DNA of 20,636 nucleotides from an archaeon (lineage in GTDB: Archaea > Asgardarchaeota > Hermodarchaeia > Hermodarchaeales > Hermodarchaeaceae). Under the pieces are notes generated by a model. The model did not search any database. It worked only from the letters and a program-made list of their open reading frames with translations, and was not told where the DNA came from. The translations under genes were made by a program, and so were the position numbers. Location: positions 1 to 20,636 of the forward strand of contig JABXGS010000036.1 in NCBI GenBank assembly GCA_016550425.1, read 5' to 3'. Each line of letters starts with the position of its first letter. Position 1 is the first letter of the stretch. Positions 15,461 through 20,636 of this stretch are shown here, in pieces.

Positions 15461-15470
15461 CATATATAAA
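15461..15470 (-). promoter_or_regulatory. TATA box of the padR-cdc48 operon
   Basis: On the minus strand TTTATATATG preceded by CGATAAG resembles BRE plus TATA. Start of transcription is expected near 15438-15443, within the operator candidate and about 40 bases before the PadR ATG. Confidence 0.5.
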
Positions 15471-15558
15471 CTTATCGAATTTAGAATCCACAAAATTACA
15501 GACGGAACCAATTAGTGAAGTAAATATAGACTAAGCCATTCCCTCCGAGGCAGAAAGA

Positions 15559-15568
15559 CTTTAAAAGA
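15559..15568 (+). promoter_or_regulatory. possible TATA box for the secreted protein gene
   Basis: CTTTAAAAGA lies about 60 bases before the GTG start at 15624, leaving a leader with the Shine-Dalgarno site AAGGTGA (15610-15616). Confidence 0.35.
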
Positions 15569-15623
15569 CGCATTAGACATTGGCTCAGAACCCAAAGACC
15601 AGCAACTTCAAGGTGACTCATTA

Positions 15624-16472
15624 GTGAAACTGTCACTTCGCGTTTGCACTCTATTGATCGCAGTATTGTTCATTACTTCATTCGTTGGATTGCAGAACTA
15701 TACCCCTATTGCAGCAGAAACAGACGTTCAGATCACCGACGTCCAAGTACCGAACGAAGTTGCCCAAGGCTCGACTGGGCAAGTTCAAGCAACCGTGCAG
15801 AATTTACTCAACGTTTCATTGGAGGGGTTTGCTCATTTTTTAGATATGTCTGGAGAGATTCATAGTATCAACCCAGCTAATCCACTTACTCATATTGTGA
15901 ATTTCACAATTGGACCCGAAGAATCACTTACGGTTATCGTTGATTATGTAGTAAATGAAACAGCAAGTGTGGGTGTTCACACGGTAACCTTTGAGATAAG
16001 CGTCGGCGGTTTTTCCTTCTTATTCGAGCAGTATTCGATTAATGTGGTTTCTGTAGTAAGAATCGTCGATATCATGCCCGGAAGCGTGTTTTCTCAAGCT
16101 CAAGCGGGACTTTTGTTAGTTTCAATTGAAAATCGCGTGGACCTAACCAAGACAGTGCGTATTGAGGTCTTTGGACCTAAATTTGTCAACATGTCCCAAG
16201 AGGTTGATATCGCACCAGGGATGAACACCGTGGCGATTCCGTTAATGCCGAATGTTACCCACGTATATGATTTTGGCATATTTCCTGCAAACGTTTCAGT
16301 GTACTTCTTTGAGGAATTAGTTAGTAGTCATATTGTGAGTATTCCCGTCGATATGTCACTGGTCAACAAAACCGTTGCCATCATTCTTCCTGTAGGAATT
16401 TTTCTCATACTCGTTGTCTTCTACGCGTTTCGCAAGCGCCAGCGAGAACGCTCTGCAGCAGTTAGTGAATAG
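15624..16472 (+). CDS. secreted, C-terminally membrane-anchored surface protein
   Basis: This 282-residue protein has a signal peptide (Lys2, Arg6, hydrophobic core about 8-22, likely cleavage near IAA-ETD around residue 31), an extracellular part of about 220 residues, one membrane helix (about 251-269, VAIILPVGIFLILVVFYAF) and a basic cytoplasmic tail RKRQRERS. The outer part has two beta-rich segments that look like Ig-fold/NEW3 or COG1361-type domains, each beginning with ITDVQVPNEVAQGSTG-like or VDIMPGSVFSQAQAG-like text. There are several N-glycosylation sequons (for example NVS, NFT, NET, NMS, NVT). Function unknown; a cell-envelope or S-layer-associated role is inferred. The GTG start is supported by AAGGTGA with 7-base spacing. 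Confidence 0.75.
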   Translation: MKLSLRVCTLLIAVLFITSFVGLQNYTPIAAETDVQITDVQVPNEVAQGSTGQVQATVQNLLNVSLEGFAHFLDMSGEIHSINPANPLTHIVNFTIGPEESLTVIVDYVVNETASVGVHTVTFEISVGGFSFLFEQYSINVVSVVRIVDIMPGSVFSQAQAGLLLVSIENRVDLTKTVRIEVFGPKFVNMSQEVDIAPGMNTVAIPLMPNVTHVYDFGIFPANVSVYFFEELVSSHIVSIPVDMSLVNKTVAIILPVGIFLILVVFYAFRKRQRERSAAVSE

Positions 16473-16526
16473 CGTTATTAGGAGGAGGCATAGTCTTACC
16501 ATGTTACTGTTGGTTTGTGGTAAGCT

Positions 16527-17141
16527 ATGGCATCAAATCCATGGGTTCGTCTACGGCAAGAAATACTAGCCTGCCATAAATGTGACCTTTCGAAATCACG
16601 GACACAGGCAGTGCCCGGTGTTGGACCCCAAAACGCCGAACTAGTCATTATCGGAGAAGCACCAGGTCGATATGAAGATCTTCAAGGCGAGCCATTTGTT
16701 GGTGCAGCAGGAAAATTACTAACTAGACTGCTTGAAGGTATAGGGATCAAGCGAAAAACAGTGTTCATCACAAATGTGGTGAAGTGTCGTCCTCCAGAAA
16801 ACCGACAGCCCCTGGCTGTAGAAAAAGAAACCTGTTACCCGTATCTTGTCCGCCAACTGAACCTGATTTGCCCCAAAGTAATTGCCTTAGTAGGTAGAGT
16901 ACCTACGGAAACAATGCTAAATAAATCGGTTCGAATGGGGGCAGCCCATGGTCAAAGCTTCGAACACGAGGGTCGAACATATTTTGTAATGTATCATCCT
17001 GCGGCAGGTTTGTATAACCAAGAACTGGTTCCAGAAATGGAGACAGACATGCGAAAAATGAAGCAGCTATTGGACAAAGAACCACAGCCAGAACCAAAAA
17101 AGGGTCAACAACCTCTAAGCAATTTCTTCGAAAACCCATGA
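16527..17141 (+). CDS. family 4 uracil-DNA glycosylase (Fe-S) with PIP box
   Basis: This 204-residue enzyme has the four cluster cysteines of thermophile/archaeal UDG: CHKC (16, 19), KCRPPENR (87) and ETCYPYL (103). It has the catalytic motif GEAPG (43-47) followed by the FVGAAGKLL segment, and the second motif YHPAA (H157, P158). It removes uracil from DNA arising by cytosine deamination and starts base excision repair. The C-terminal tail is Lys/Pro/Gln-rich and ends with QQPLSNFF (194-201), an exact PCNA-interacting box (Qxx[L]xxFF), which would tether it to the sliding clamp. A stop codon lies two codons upstream of the ATG, so no longer start exists. A strong Shine-Dalgarno site at 16480-16488 is too far away to serve this ATG directly. 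Confidence 0.95.
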   Translation: MASNPWVRLRQEILACHKCDLSKSRTQAVPGVGPQNAELVIIGEAPGRYEDLQGEPFVGAAGKLLTRLLEGIGIKRKTVFITNVVKCRPPENRQPLAVEKETCYPYLVRQLNLICPKVIALVGRVPTETMLNKSVRMGAAHGQSFEHEGRTYFVMYHPAAGLYNQELVPEMETDMRKMKQLLDKEPQPEPKKGQQPLSNFFENP

Positions 17142-17154
17142 ATTGGTGTCGGTT

Positions 17155-17619
17155 TCATTCTTCATTTTCCATCATTGATTCGAGTGCAGCCCGGCGTCGC
17201 GCTAGGAATGATTGAAGTTCACCTTGCATTTGAGCACGGATACCGAGTCCACCTGAAGCAGCTGCACCCATTGGGGATGTTGGGGCTTGTGGAGGGGGCG
17301 CTGCAATACCTGGAGGAGAACTGGGACCAGCGGGTGATTGGGGCATGCCGGGACTGCGCGGAGCTTCCATTGGTGAAGGGGGAGGAGTTGCAGCTGAAGG
17401 AGTGGTTGGAGCAGTTTTGGGTCCACCCATGCGAAGCACTGTGTCAACTTGGGTTTCAATTATAGCGAGGCGATTCCTTAATTCGTCCATCTGTTTTTCG
17501 AGCGAGCCGACACCATTAAGGAAAATTGTGGCTACTCGTTCAAGGACGTTAGCTAGTTCCTCGATTTTTTTGGTGGTGTCTTTTTCTGCTGCTAAAAAGT
17601 CGAATCCGCCGAGAGCCAT
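17155..17619 (-). CDS. coiled-coil / proline-rich small protein of unknown function
   Basis: This 154-residue protein has three parts: a heptad-rich coiled coil (about 15-64, KKIEELANVLERVATIFLNG then MDELRNRLAIIETQVDTVL), a Pro/Ser/Ala-rich linker (67-116, with several SP and PPP or PPSP groups), and a basic-then-acidic C-terminal helix (127-154, RAQMQGELQSFLARRRAALE). No signal peptide or membrane segment, so probably cytoplasmic. I do not recognise a named archaeal family. The FLN-x-L-x-R-x-IET spacing of the coiled coil recalls eukaryotic BRK1/HSPC300 and CCDC53 (SCAR/WASH complex subunits), but coiled coils give chance similarity, so this is only a hypothesis. The ORF is believed real because it starts with ATG, has coherent domain structure and lies neatly between neighbours, with its 3' end 13 bases from the UDG stop. 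Confidence 0.7.
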   Translation of the reverse strand: MALGGFDFLAAEKDTTKKIEELANVLERVATIFLNGVGSLEKQMDELRNRLAIIETQVDTVLRMGGPKTAPTTPSAATPPPSPMEAPRSPGMPQSPAGPSSPPGIAAPPPQAPTSPMGAAASGGLGIRAQMQGELQSFLARRRAALESMMENEE

Positions 17620-17688
17620 TCTGCATCAGGTTCAAGTTGGATTGGATAGTTTAAAACCTTGTGGGGTAACTGATCAGCTCTTTATAGT

Positions 17689-17705
17689 TTTAGGGGAAAC
17701 CTAAA
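17689..17705. repeat. short inverted repeat upstream of the methyltransferase
   Basis: TTTAGG (17689-17694) and CCTAAA (17700-17705) flank a 5-base loop in the 115-base divergent region between the coiled-coil protein and the methyltransferase, next to a TATA-like CTTTATAG (about 17680-17687). Possible operator or leader hairpin. Confidence 0.3.
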
Positions 17706-17734
17706 CAACTAACCTTAGAAAGACAAGATGACAA

Positions 17735-18415
17735 ATGGTGTCTCGATTCATGCTAGCCCGAATGCATTATCAACGCTTTATTAGCTGGGTATTGGAACTT
17801 CGGCATCGTCGAATACAGCATGAGTGGACTGTGGAATGGAATGGGCTTCGTATTCAGATTTGCCCACAGGTTTTCAATCCATTTACGGGTCGTACAACTC
17901 AATTTTTTATTAGACATATGAATATCCGACCTGATAGCCATGTGCTAGAGATTGGGACAGGATCTGGGGCGATTGCAGCGGCTGCCGCACAAAACGCCCA
18001 GTTTGTTACTGCGACGGATGTAAACCCATACGCTGTCCGGTGTGCACAGGCCACGATGCGACAAAATGGGTTGATGAATCGCGTAACGGTTCGATTAGGG
18101 GATTTGTTTGTCCCCGTCCATGGAGAGCGCTTTGATATCATCTTGTTTAATCCTCCCTATTTTCGGTTTGACCCTCAGAGTTGGATGGCAAAAGCATGGT
18201 GTGCGGGGTCAAAGCACCAATTGATTGTCCGATTTCTTGAGGGAGCACGAAAGGTGTTGAAACCGTCAGGAGAGATTCAGATATTGCTAAGTTCAGCGAG
18301 TGATTTGCCTCAGATAATTGGACTTATCAAAATGGTGGAGTTCAGAATCGAACTTATCAGCCAAGGTCAGATTTTGGGACCGTTGGAAAGAATCTATCTA
18401 TTCCGGTTGATCTGA
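17735..18415 (+). CDS. SAM-dependent methyltransferase, HemK/PrmC/Mtq2-like
   Basis: A 226-residue Rossmann-fold methyltransferase. Motif I is LEIGTGSGAIA (71-81), the acidic loop is TATDVNPYA (Asp95), GD of LGDLF (122-123) follows, and the catalytic NPPY motif is at 139-142. NPPY marks enzymes that methylate planar nitrogens: glutamine of release factors (PrmC, Mtq2) or nucleic acid adenine/guanine amino groups. The segment before motif I (PQVFNPFTGRTTQFFIRHM) occupies the place of the YxPxEDSxLL stretch of Mtq2 and differs from it, so the target is uncertain. About 45 extra basic residues form the N-terminus; internal ATGs at residues 6 and 10 are possible starts. Its last 18 bases overlap the convergent VTT gene. 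Confidence 0.85.
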   Translation: MVSRFMLARMHYQRFISWVLELRHRRIQHEWTVEWNGLRIQICPQVFNPFTGRTTQFFIRHMNIRPDSHVLEIGTGSGAIAAAAAQNAQFVTATDVNPYAVRCAQATMRQNGLMNRVTVRLGDLFVPVHGERFDIILFNPPYFRFDPQSWMAKAWCAGSKHQLIVRFLEGARKVLKPSGEIQILLSSASDLPQIIGLIKMVEFRIELISQGQILGPLERIYLFRLI

Positions 18416-19438
18416 TTTTCGTCGCATCTTCGCCAATAAAGTGCTCCAGGGTATGAAGAAGAGACCAATTAGTACAATGCCGATTATAAGATATAGGGTG
18501 TCCATGATAGGATCGGAGCCTCCACCAAAGATTTGGAGCAGAATGGCTTGCAGGAATGGAAGTTGGGCGCCGATGGTGATTATCAAGGCTAATACGACTT
18601 TGCCAAAGAAACAGAAAAGGAGGGCTTTCCAAAGCGGATATTTGGTTGCTCCGAGGGCGATGAGGAGGATATCATCGGGGAGAGGAGTGGCTGCGTAGAT
18701 GAAGATTAGAAGTCCGCCATAGCCGCGTTCAATTTGCCCGCGGATTTTGAGAATTCGTTGTCCTGTAGGTGATTCTTCTAAGGATTCGCTTTGAGTGCGT
18801 CCAAGGAGCCAGGCAACCGTTTCCCCAATGGCGGCACCGGCTCCTGCTACCACGCCAAGGAGAAGTGCATCAAGGTACGTGAATCCAGGCTGGAGGGCGA
18901 TAAGGAGGAGGATGAATAGGTAGGGAATGGGAAAGATGACGGTGAAATTACCAAAGATGCTGATAAGGAAGATCCCGATATAGATTCCCATGGGTCCGAA
19001 GACAGCTAAAGCCCATGCAATGATGCTGTTCATTATATCGAGGATGGATAAGCCGATAAGCACGGGAACAATGAGTAAAACCGCAAAGAAGGTGACAAAT
19101 ACCAAGAAGCGGAGGGTGCGGTTGACATCACTTCTTTGGACTTGGGCTTGCCAGACTTGGCGGAAGGAGAGGTCCTTTCCCCGATAGACTTTGCCTAGCC
19201 CCCAAATGAAAAGGATAACCCCAGGGAGCAGATAACTCAATGCCGCGATTAGGGAGGCTGTTGTAATGTTGGAAGGAAGAAGGAATATACCCATGGAACT
19301 GAGAAAATACGGTATGAGTAGTAATACACCCAGAAGGAGGAAAGCTCCGCTGCCAAGTGTTAGGAAGAATTTAGCATCCCCTGCCCGTTCTTCAGTTGCA
19401 TTGATTTCTGGGGATGAAGTGGGGGATGGTTCAGTCAC
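18398..19438 (-). CDS. DedA/VTT-domain membrane protein
   Basis: This 346-residue integral membrane protein has about eight hydrophobic segments. The N-terminal part (1-145) has two helices, a cytoplasmic loop with VYRGKDLSFRQVWQ and a third helix pair; it looks like an added domain. The C-terminal part holds the VTT (SNARE-associated/DedA/TMEM41) domain: a re-entrant FPIPYLFILL, GAGAAIGETVAWLLGR (E in GE and the GR end are hallmarks), then FIYAATPLPDDILLIALGATKYPLWKALLFCFFGK, where the Pro/Asp-rich loop is the conserved second re-entrant region. Relatives act as lipid scramblases or in membrane proton balance. The start is GTG with GAGGT 8 bases upstream (19447-19451). Its 3' end overlaps the methyltransferase by 18 bases. 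Confidence 0.85.
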   Translation of the reverse strand: MTEPSPTSSPEINATEERAGDAKFFLTLGSGAFLLLGVLLLIPYFLSSMGIFLLPSNITTASLIAALSYLLPGVILFIWGLGKVYRGKDLSFRQVWQAQVQRSDVNRTLRFLVFVTFFAVLLIVPVLIGLSILDIMNSIIAWALAVFGPMGIYIGIFLISIFGNFTVIFPIPYLFILLLIALQPGFTYLDALLLGVVAGAGAAIGETVAWLLGRTQSESLEESPTGQRILKIRGQIERGYGGLLIFIYAATPLPDDILLIALGATKYPLWKALLFCFFGKVVLALIITIGAQLPFLQAILLQIFGGGSDPIMDTLYLIIGIVLIGLFFIPWSTLLAKMRRKSDQPE

Positions 19439-19786
19439 ACAGGTCTACCTCAACCGTATATTTAGTTAACCTAGTTCTCACTGTAGAATGGATAGCCCTG
19501 AGTAATGTGTTAATAAAAATGGGGTGGGTCAAATGAAAAATGGCGGAGAGAATTAATTATCTCGTAATAAGAAACACAAACTCTCAACCCTCATGAACCC
19601 CTTGGAGAAGCCGCCTGTAAATATCCTACTACACTTTGAAATTTATGATTCCCTTTTTCGTCAGAACCTACGACATTAAGGTGAACTTAGATATTCGCCA
19701 TAACTTCGAAATATTAAAGACTTGTGTTCGCTAGTTAGCTAATTAACTTCGATAAACCTATCAAACATTCGAAGTAGGGCAGAATA
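19439..19786. other. divergent intergenic region
   Basis: These 348 bases separate the VTT gene (leftward) from the small membrane protein gene (rightward). The sequence is AT-rich and lacks a credible ORF or structural RNA. It contains a TATA-like ATATTAAAG near 19711-19719, the palindrome TTAGCTAA near 19735-19742, and three copies of ACTTCGA (two direct, one inverted) described separately. Confidence 0.55.
19703..19775. promoter_or_regulatory. ACTTCGA repeat set upstream of the small membrane protein
   Basis: ACTTCGA occurs at 19703-19709 and 19746-19752, and in reverse complement (TCGAAGT) at 19769-19775. The last two form a 7-base inverted repeat with a 16-base spacer ending 11 bases before the ATG. 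The placement around a TATA-like element and start codon suggests a regulator site; no regulator is identified. Confidence 0.35.
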
Positions 19787-20131
19787 ATGGCAGATGAGGA
19801 CACCTCAAAGCTTCTTGTCTTAATAGGAGCAATCTTTCAACTAATTACTGCAATTCCTCTATTGTCTTTGGGCATATTCTTTGTCATTATTATGTTGCCG
19901 GCCTTCTTTTTGATCCCATTCTTTTTATTCATAATTTTCCCTGCAATTTTCCTCGTTTGGGGCATCGGTTGTTTGATACTCTCTATCTATTGGTTCAAAT
20001 GGCGTCATGAACCTAGTGCCCACAAATCATCACTTATCGCCACAGGCATTATTGGCTTAATAATCGGCGGAACAATTGGTGGACTTTTAACGTTAATTGG
20101 TGGGGCCCTTGCACCTGAAGAAAATGCATAA
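19787..20131 (+). CDS. small membrane protein, about three or four helices
   Basis: This 114-residue protein is mostly hydrophobic: helices at about 8-30, 31-52 and 53-70, then a short basic loop FKWRHEPSAHKSS, then a Gly-rich helix (82-108, GIIGLIIGGTIGGLLTLIGG). The N-terminus (MADEDTSK) and C-terminus (APEENA) are short and polar. The layout resembles small archaeal membrane proteins of the DUF4064-like kind, but I cannot assign a family. The ATG is preceded by a weak AGTAGGG. It stands alone, between a divergent VTT gene and a convergent RAM-domain gene. Function unknown. Confidence 0.65.
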   Translation: MADEDTSKLLVLIGAIFQLITAIPLLSLGIFFVIIMLPAFFLIPFFLFIIFPAIFLVWGIGCLILSIYWFKWRHEPSAHKSSLIATGIIGLIIGGTIGGLLTLIGGALAPEENA

Positions 20132-20189
20132 TCCTTGGAAGCACAGCATTTGGCAAAAGATATCTAAAAAGCGCTTCATCCTAATTATG

Positions 20190-20195
20190 AAAAAA
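20190..20195 (-). terminator. oligo-T terminator of the RAM-domain gene
   Basis: Reading the minus strand beyond the stop at 20241, GGTTTTTTC supplies six T about 45 bases downstream, consistent with archaeal termination. Confidence 0.4.
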
Positions 20196-20240
20196 CCTTA
20201 ACCTCAAAGTTCGAGATTAGTGAGTGTTAAGTAAACATGA

Positions 20241-20471
20241 TTATCTCGTAATCAGTGTGGATGTTCGTTCTACATTTCGAAGACCACGCATGCGTTCGAC
20301 GAGAACATAGAGGTCTTCCATGGATTTGGATTCCACCGAGACAATGATGTCCCAAGAGCCTAGGGTGGTTCGAGCTTCCTTGACTTCTTTGAATTCTTTT
20401 AAGCTCTCGATGATATCATATTCCCGTCCAGATTTTGCTAAGATGAGAACGTATGCAAGAACGACGGCCAC
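20241..20471 (-). CDS. stand-alone Lrp/AsnC ligand-binding (RAM) domain protein
   Basis: This 76-residue protein consists only of the alpha-beta RAM fold found at the C-terminus of Lrp/AsnC regulators: beta strand VVLAYVLILAKSG, helix REYDIIESLKEF, strand VKEARTTLGSWDIIVSVES (the LGSWDII piece matches the usual GxxDhhh), helix MEDLYVLVERMRGL and final strand VERTSTLIT. It has no helix-turn-helix, so it cannot bind DNA itself. Such single-domain forms bind amino acids and may assemble with, or compete for, full-length Lrp proteins. Start is GTG, fixed by GGTGA (20478-20482) 6 bases upstream. A partial gene ends 37 bases upstream on the same strand, so cotranscription is possible. Confidence 0.88.
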   Translation of the reverse strand: MAVVLAYVLILAKSGREYDIIESLKEFKEVKEARTTLGSWDIIVSVESKSMEDLYVLVERMRGLRNVERTSTLITR

Positions 20472-20508
20472 TCCGAGTCACCGATTGGGACGGACACCTT
20501 AAGAGGTT

Positions 20509-20636
20509 TTAAGTCTTTTTCTCTTTTGTGTGGGTGAGTTCGCGGAATGCGACTTTGTAAGTGGTCTTTGCTTCAGTATTAGCAGGAACATCTTCGGAGA
20601 GGATAGCACCCGGTAGCACGATGGAATTAGTCCCAA
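20509..20636 (-). CDS. C-terminal fragment, probable hexapeptide-repeat (left-handed beta-helix) protein
   Basis: The minus-strand frame is open from the window edge to a TAA at 20509-20511, giving the last 41 residues: it begins GTNSIVLPGAILSEDVPANT and ends in a Lys-rich tail. The GTNSIVLPGA-x-LSEDVPANT text fits the final coil of a left-handed beta-helix as in hexapeptide acyltransferases, or the C-terminal domain of sugar nucleotidyltransferases, where G-x-N/S-x-VLPG-x-x-I motifs are common. The catalytic part lies outside the window. Same strand as the RAM-domain gene, 37 bases upstream of it. Confidence 0.45.
   Translation of the reverse strand, partial: GTNSIVLPGAILSEDVPANTEAKTTYKVAFRELTHTKEKKT

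Noticed and set aside
15401..15511. N-terminal extension of PadR by 37 residues, with a hydrophobic stretch that could look like a membrane segment.
   Set aside because: It covers the TATA box and operator, and the ATG at 15400 has a proper ribosome site; the extension is most likely not translated.

Overview
The window comes from an archaeal chromosome. It encodes a TATA-box binding protein, a two-ring Cdc48/VAT-type AAA ATPase, a family 4 Fe-S uracil-DNA glycosylase ending in a PCNA-binding motif, an M42 zinc aminopeptidase and a PadR regulator. Many genes have TATA-like elements upstream, GGAGG/GGTGATC-type Shine-Dalgarno sites (several before GTG or TTG starts) and oligo-T stretches downstream. 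Base composition is moderate. I cannot fix the lineage from sequence alone. An Asgard (for example Thorarchaeota-like) origin fits several proteins, including a short coiled-coil/proline-rich protein at 17155-17619, but that is inference.

Layout. Positions 1-597 hold the end of a C45-like Ntn-hydrolase, convergent with a metallophosphoesterase (641-1600, minus). A 438-base AT-rich divergent region follows, with a good promoter and a palindrome at the predicted transcription start. Next on the plus strand come an APC-type permease (2039-3643), a HisC-like class I aminotransferase (3798-4883), an FGGY sugar kinase (4915-6447) and a MNT/AbiEii-fold nucleotidyltransferase (6505-7371). A two-gene set for a respiratory-type membrane module follows: NuoH-like (7536-8717) and NuoI-like 8Fe ferredoxin (8733-9128), with no other complex subunit nearby. 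An Mrp/NBP35 Fe-S carrier ATPase (minus) faces it.

The middle holds a glycerophosphodiester phosphodiesterase and an M42 aminopeptidase (plus, 6 bases apart). Convergent to these is a minus-strand information and proteostasis block: PadR regulator, then Cdc48 with zero intergenic bases, then TBP. The PadR promoter carries a strong operator-like inverted repeat. The TBP promoter contains several tandem TATA elements, which suggests autoregulation by TBP.

The right part has a secreted, membrane-anchored, probably glycosylated surface protein, the uracil-DNA glycosylase, the coiled-coil/proline-rich small protein (minus), a HemK/Mtq2-like methyltransferase, a DedA/VTT membrane protein overlapping it tail to tail, a 114-residue membrane protein, a stand-alone Lrp/AsnC RAM domain protein, and the end of a probable hexapeptide-repeat protein running off the window.

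No rRNA, tRNA, CRISPR array, insertion sequence or prophage gene was found. Most of the window is ordinary chromosomal content. The points most worth a second look are the PadR-Cdc48-TBP block with its regulatory DNA, the orphan NuoH-NuoI pair, and the coiled-coil/proline-rich protein.
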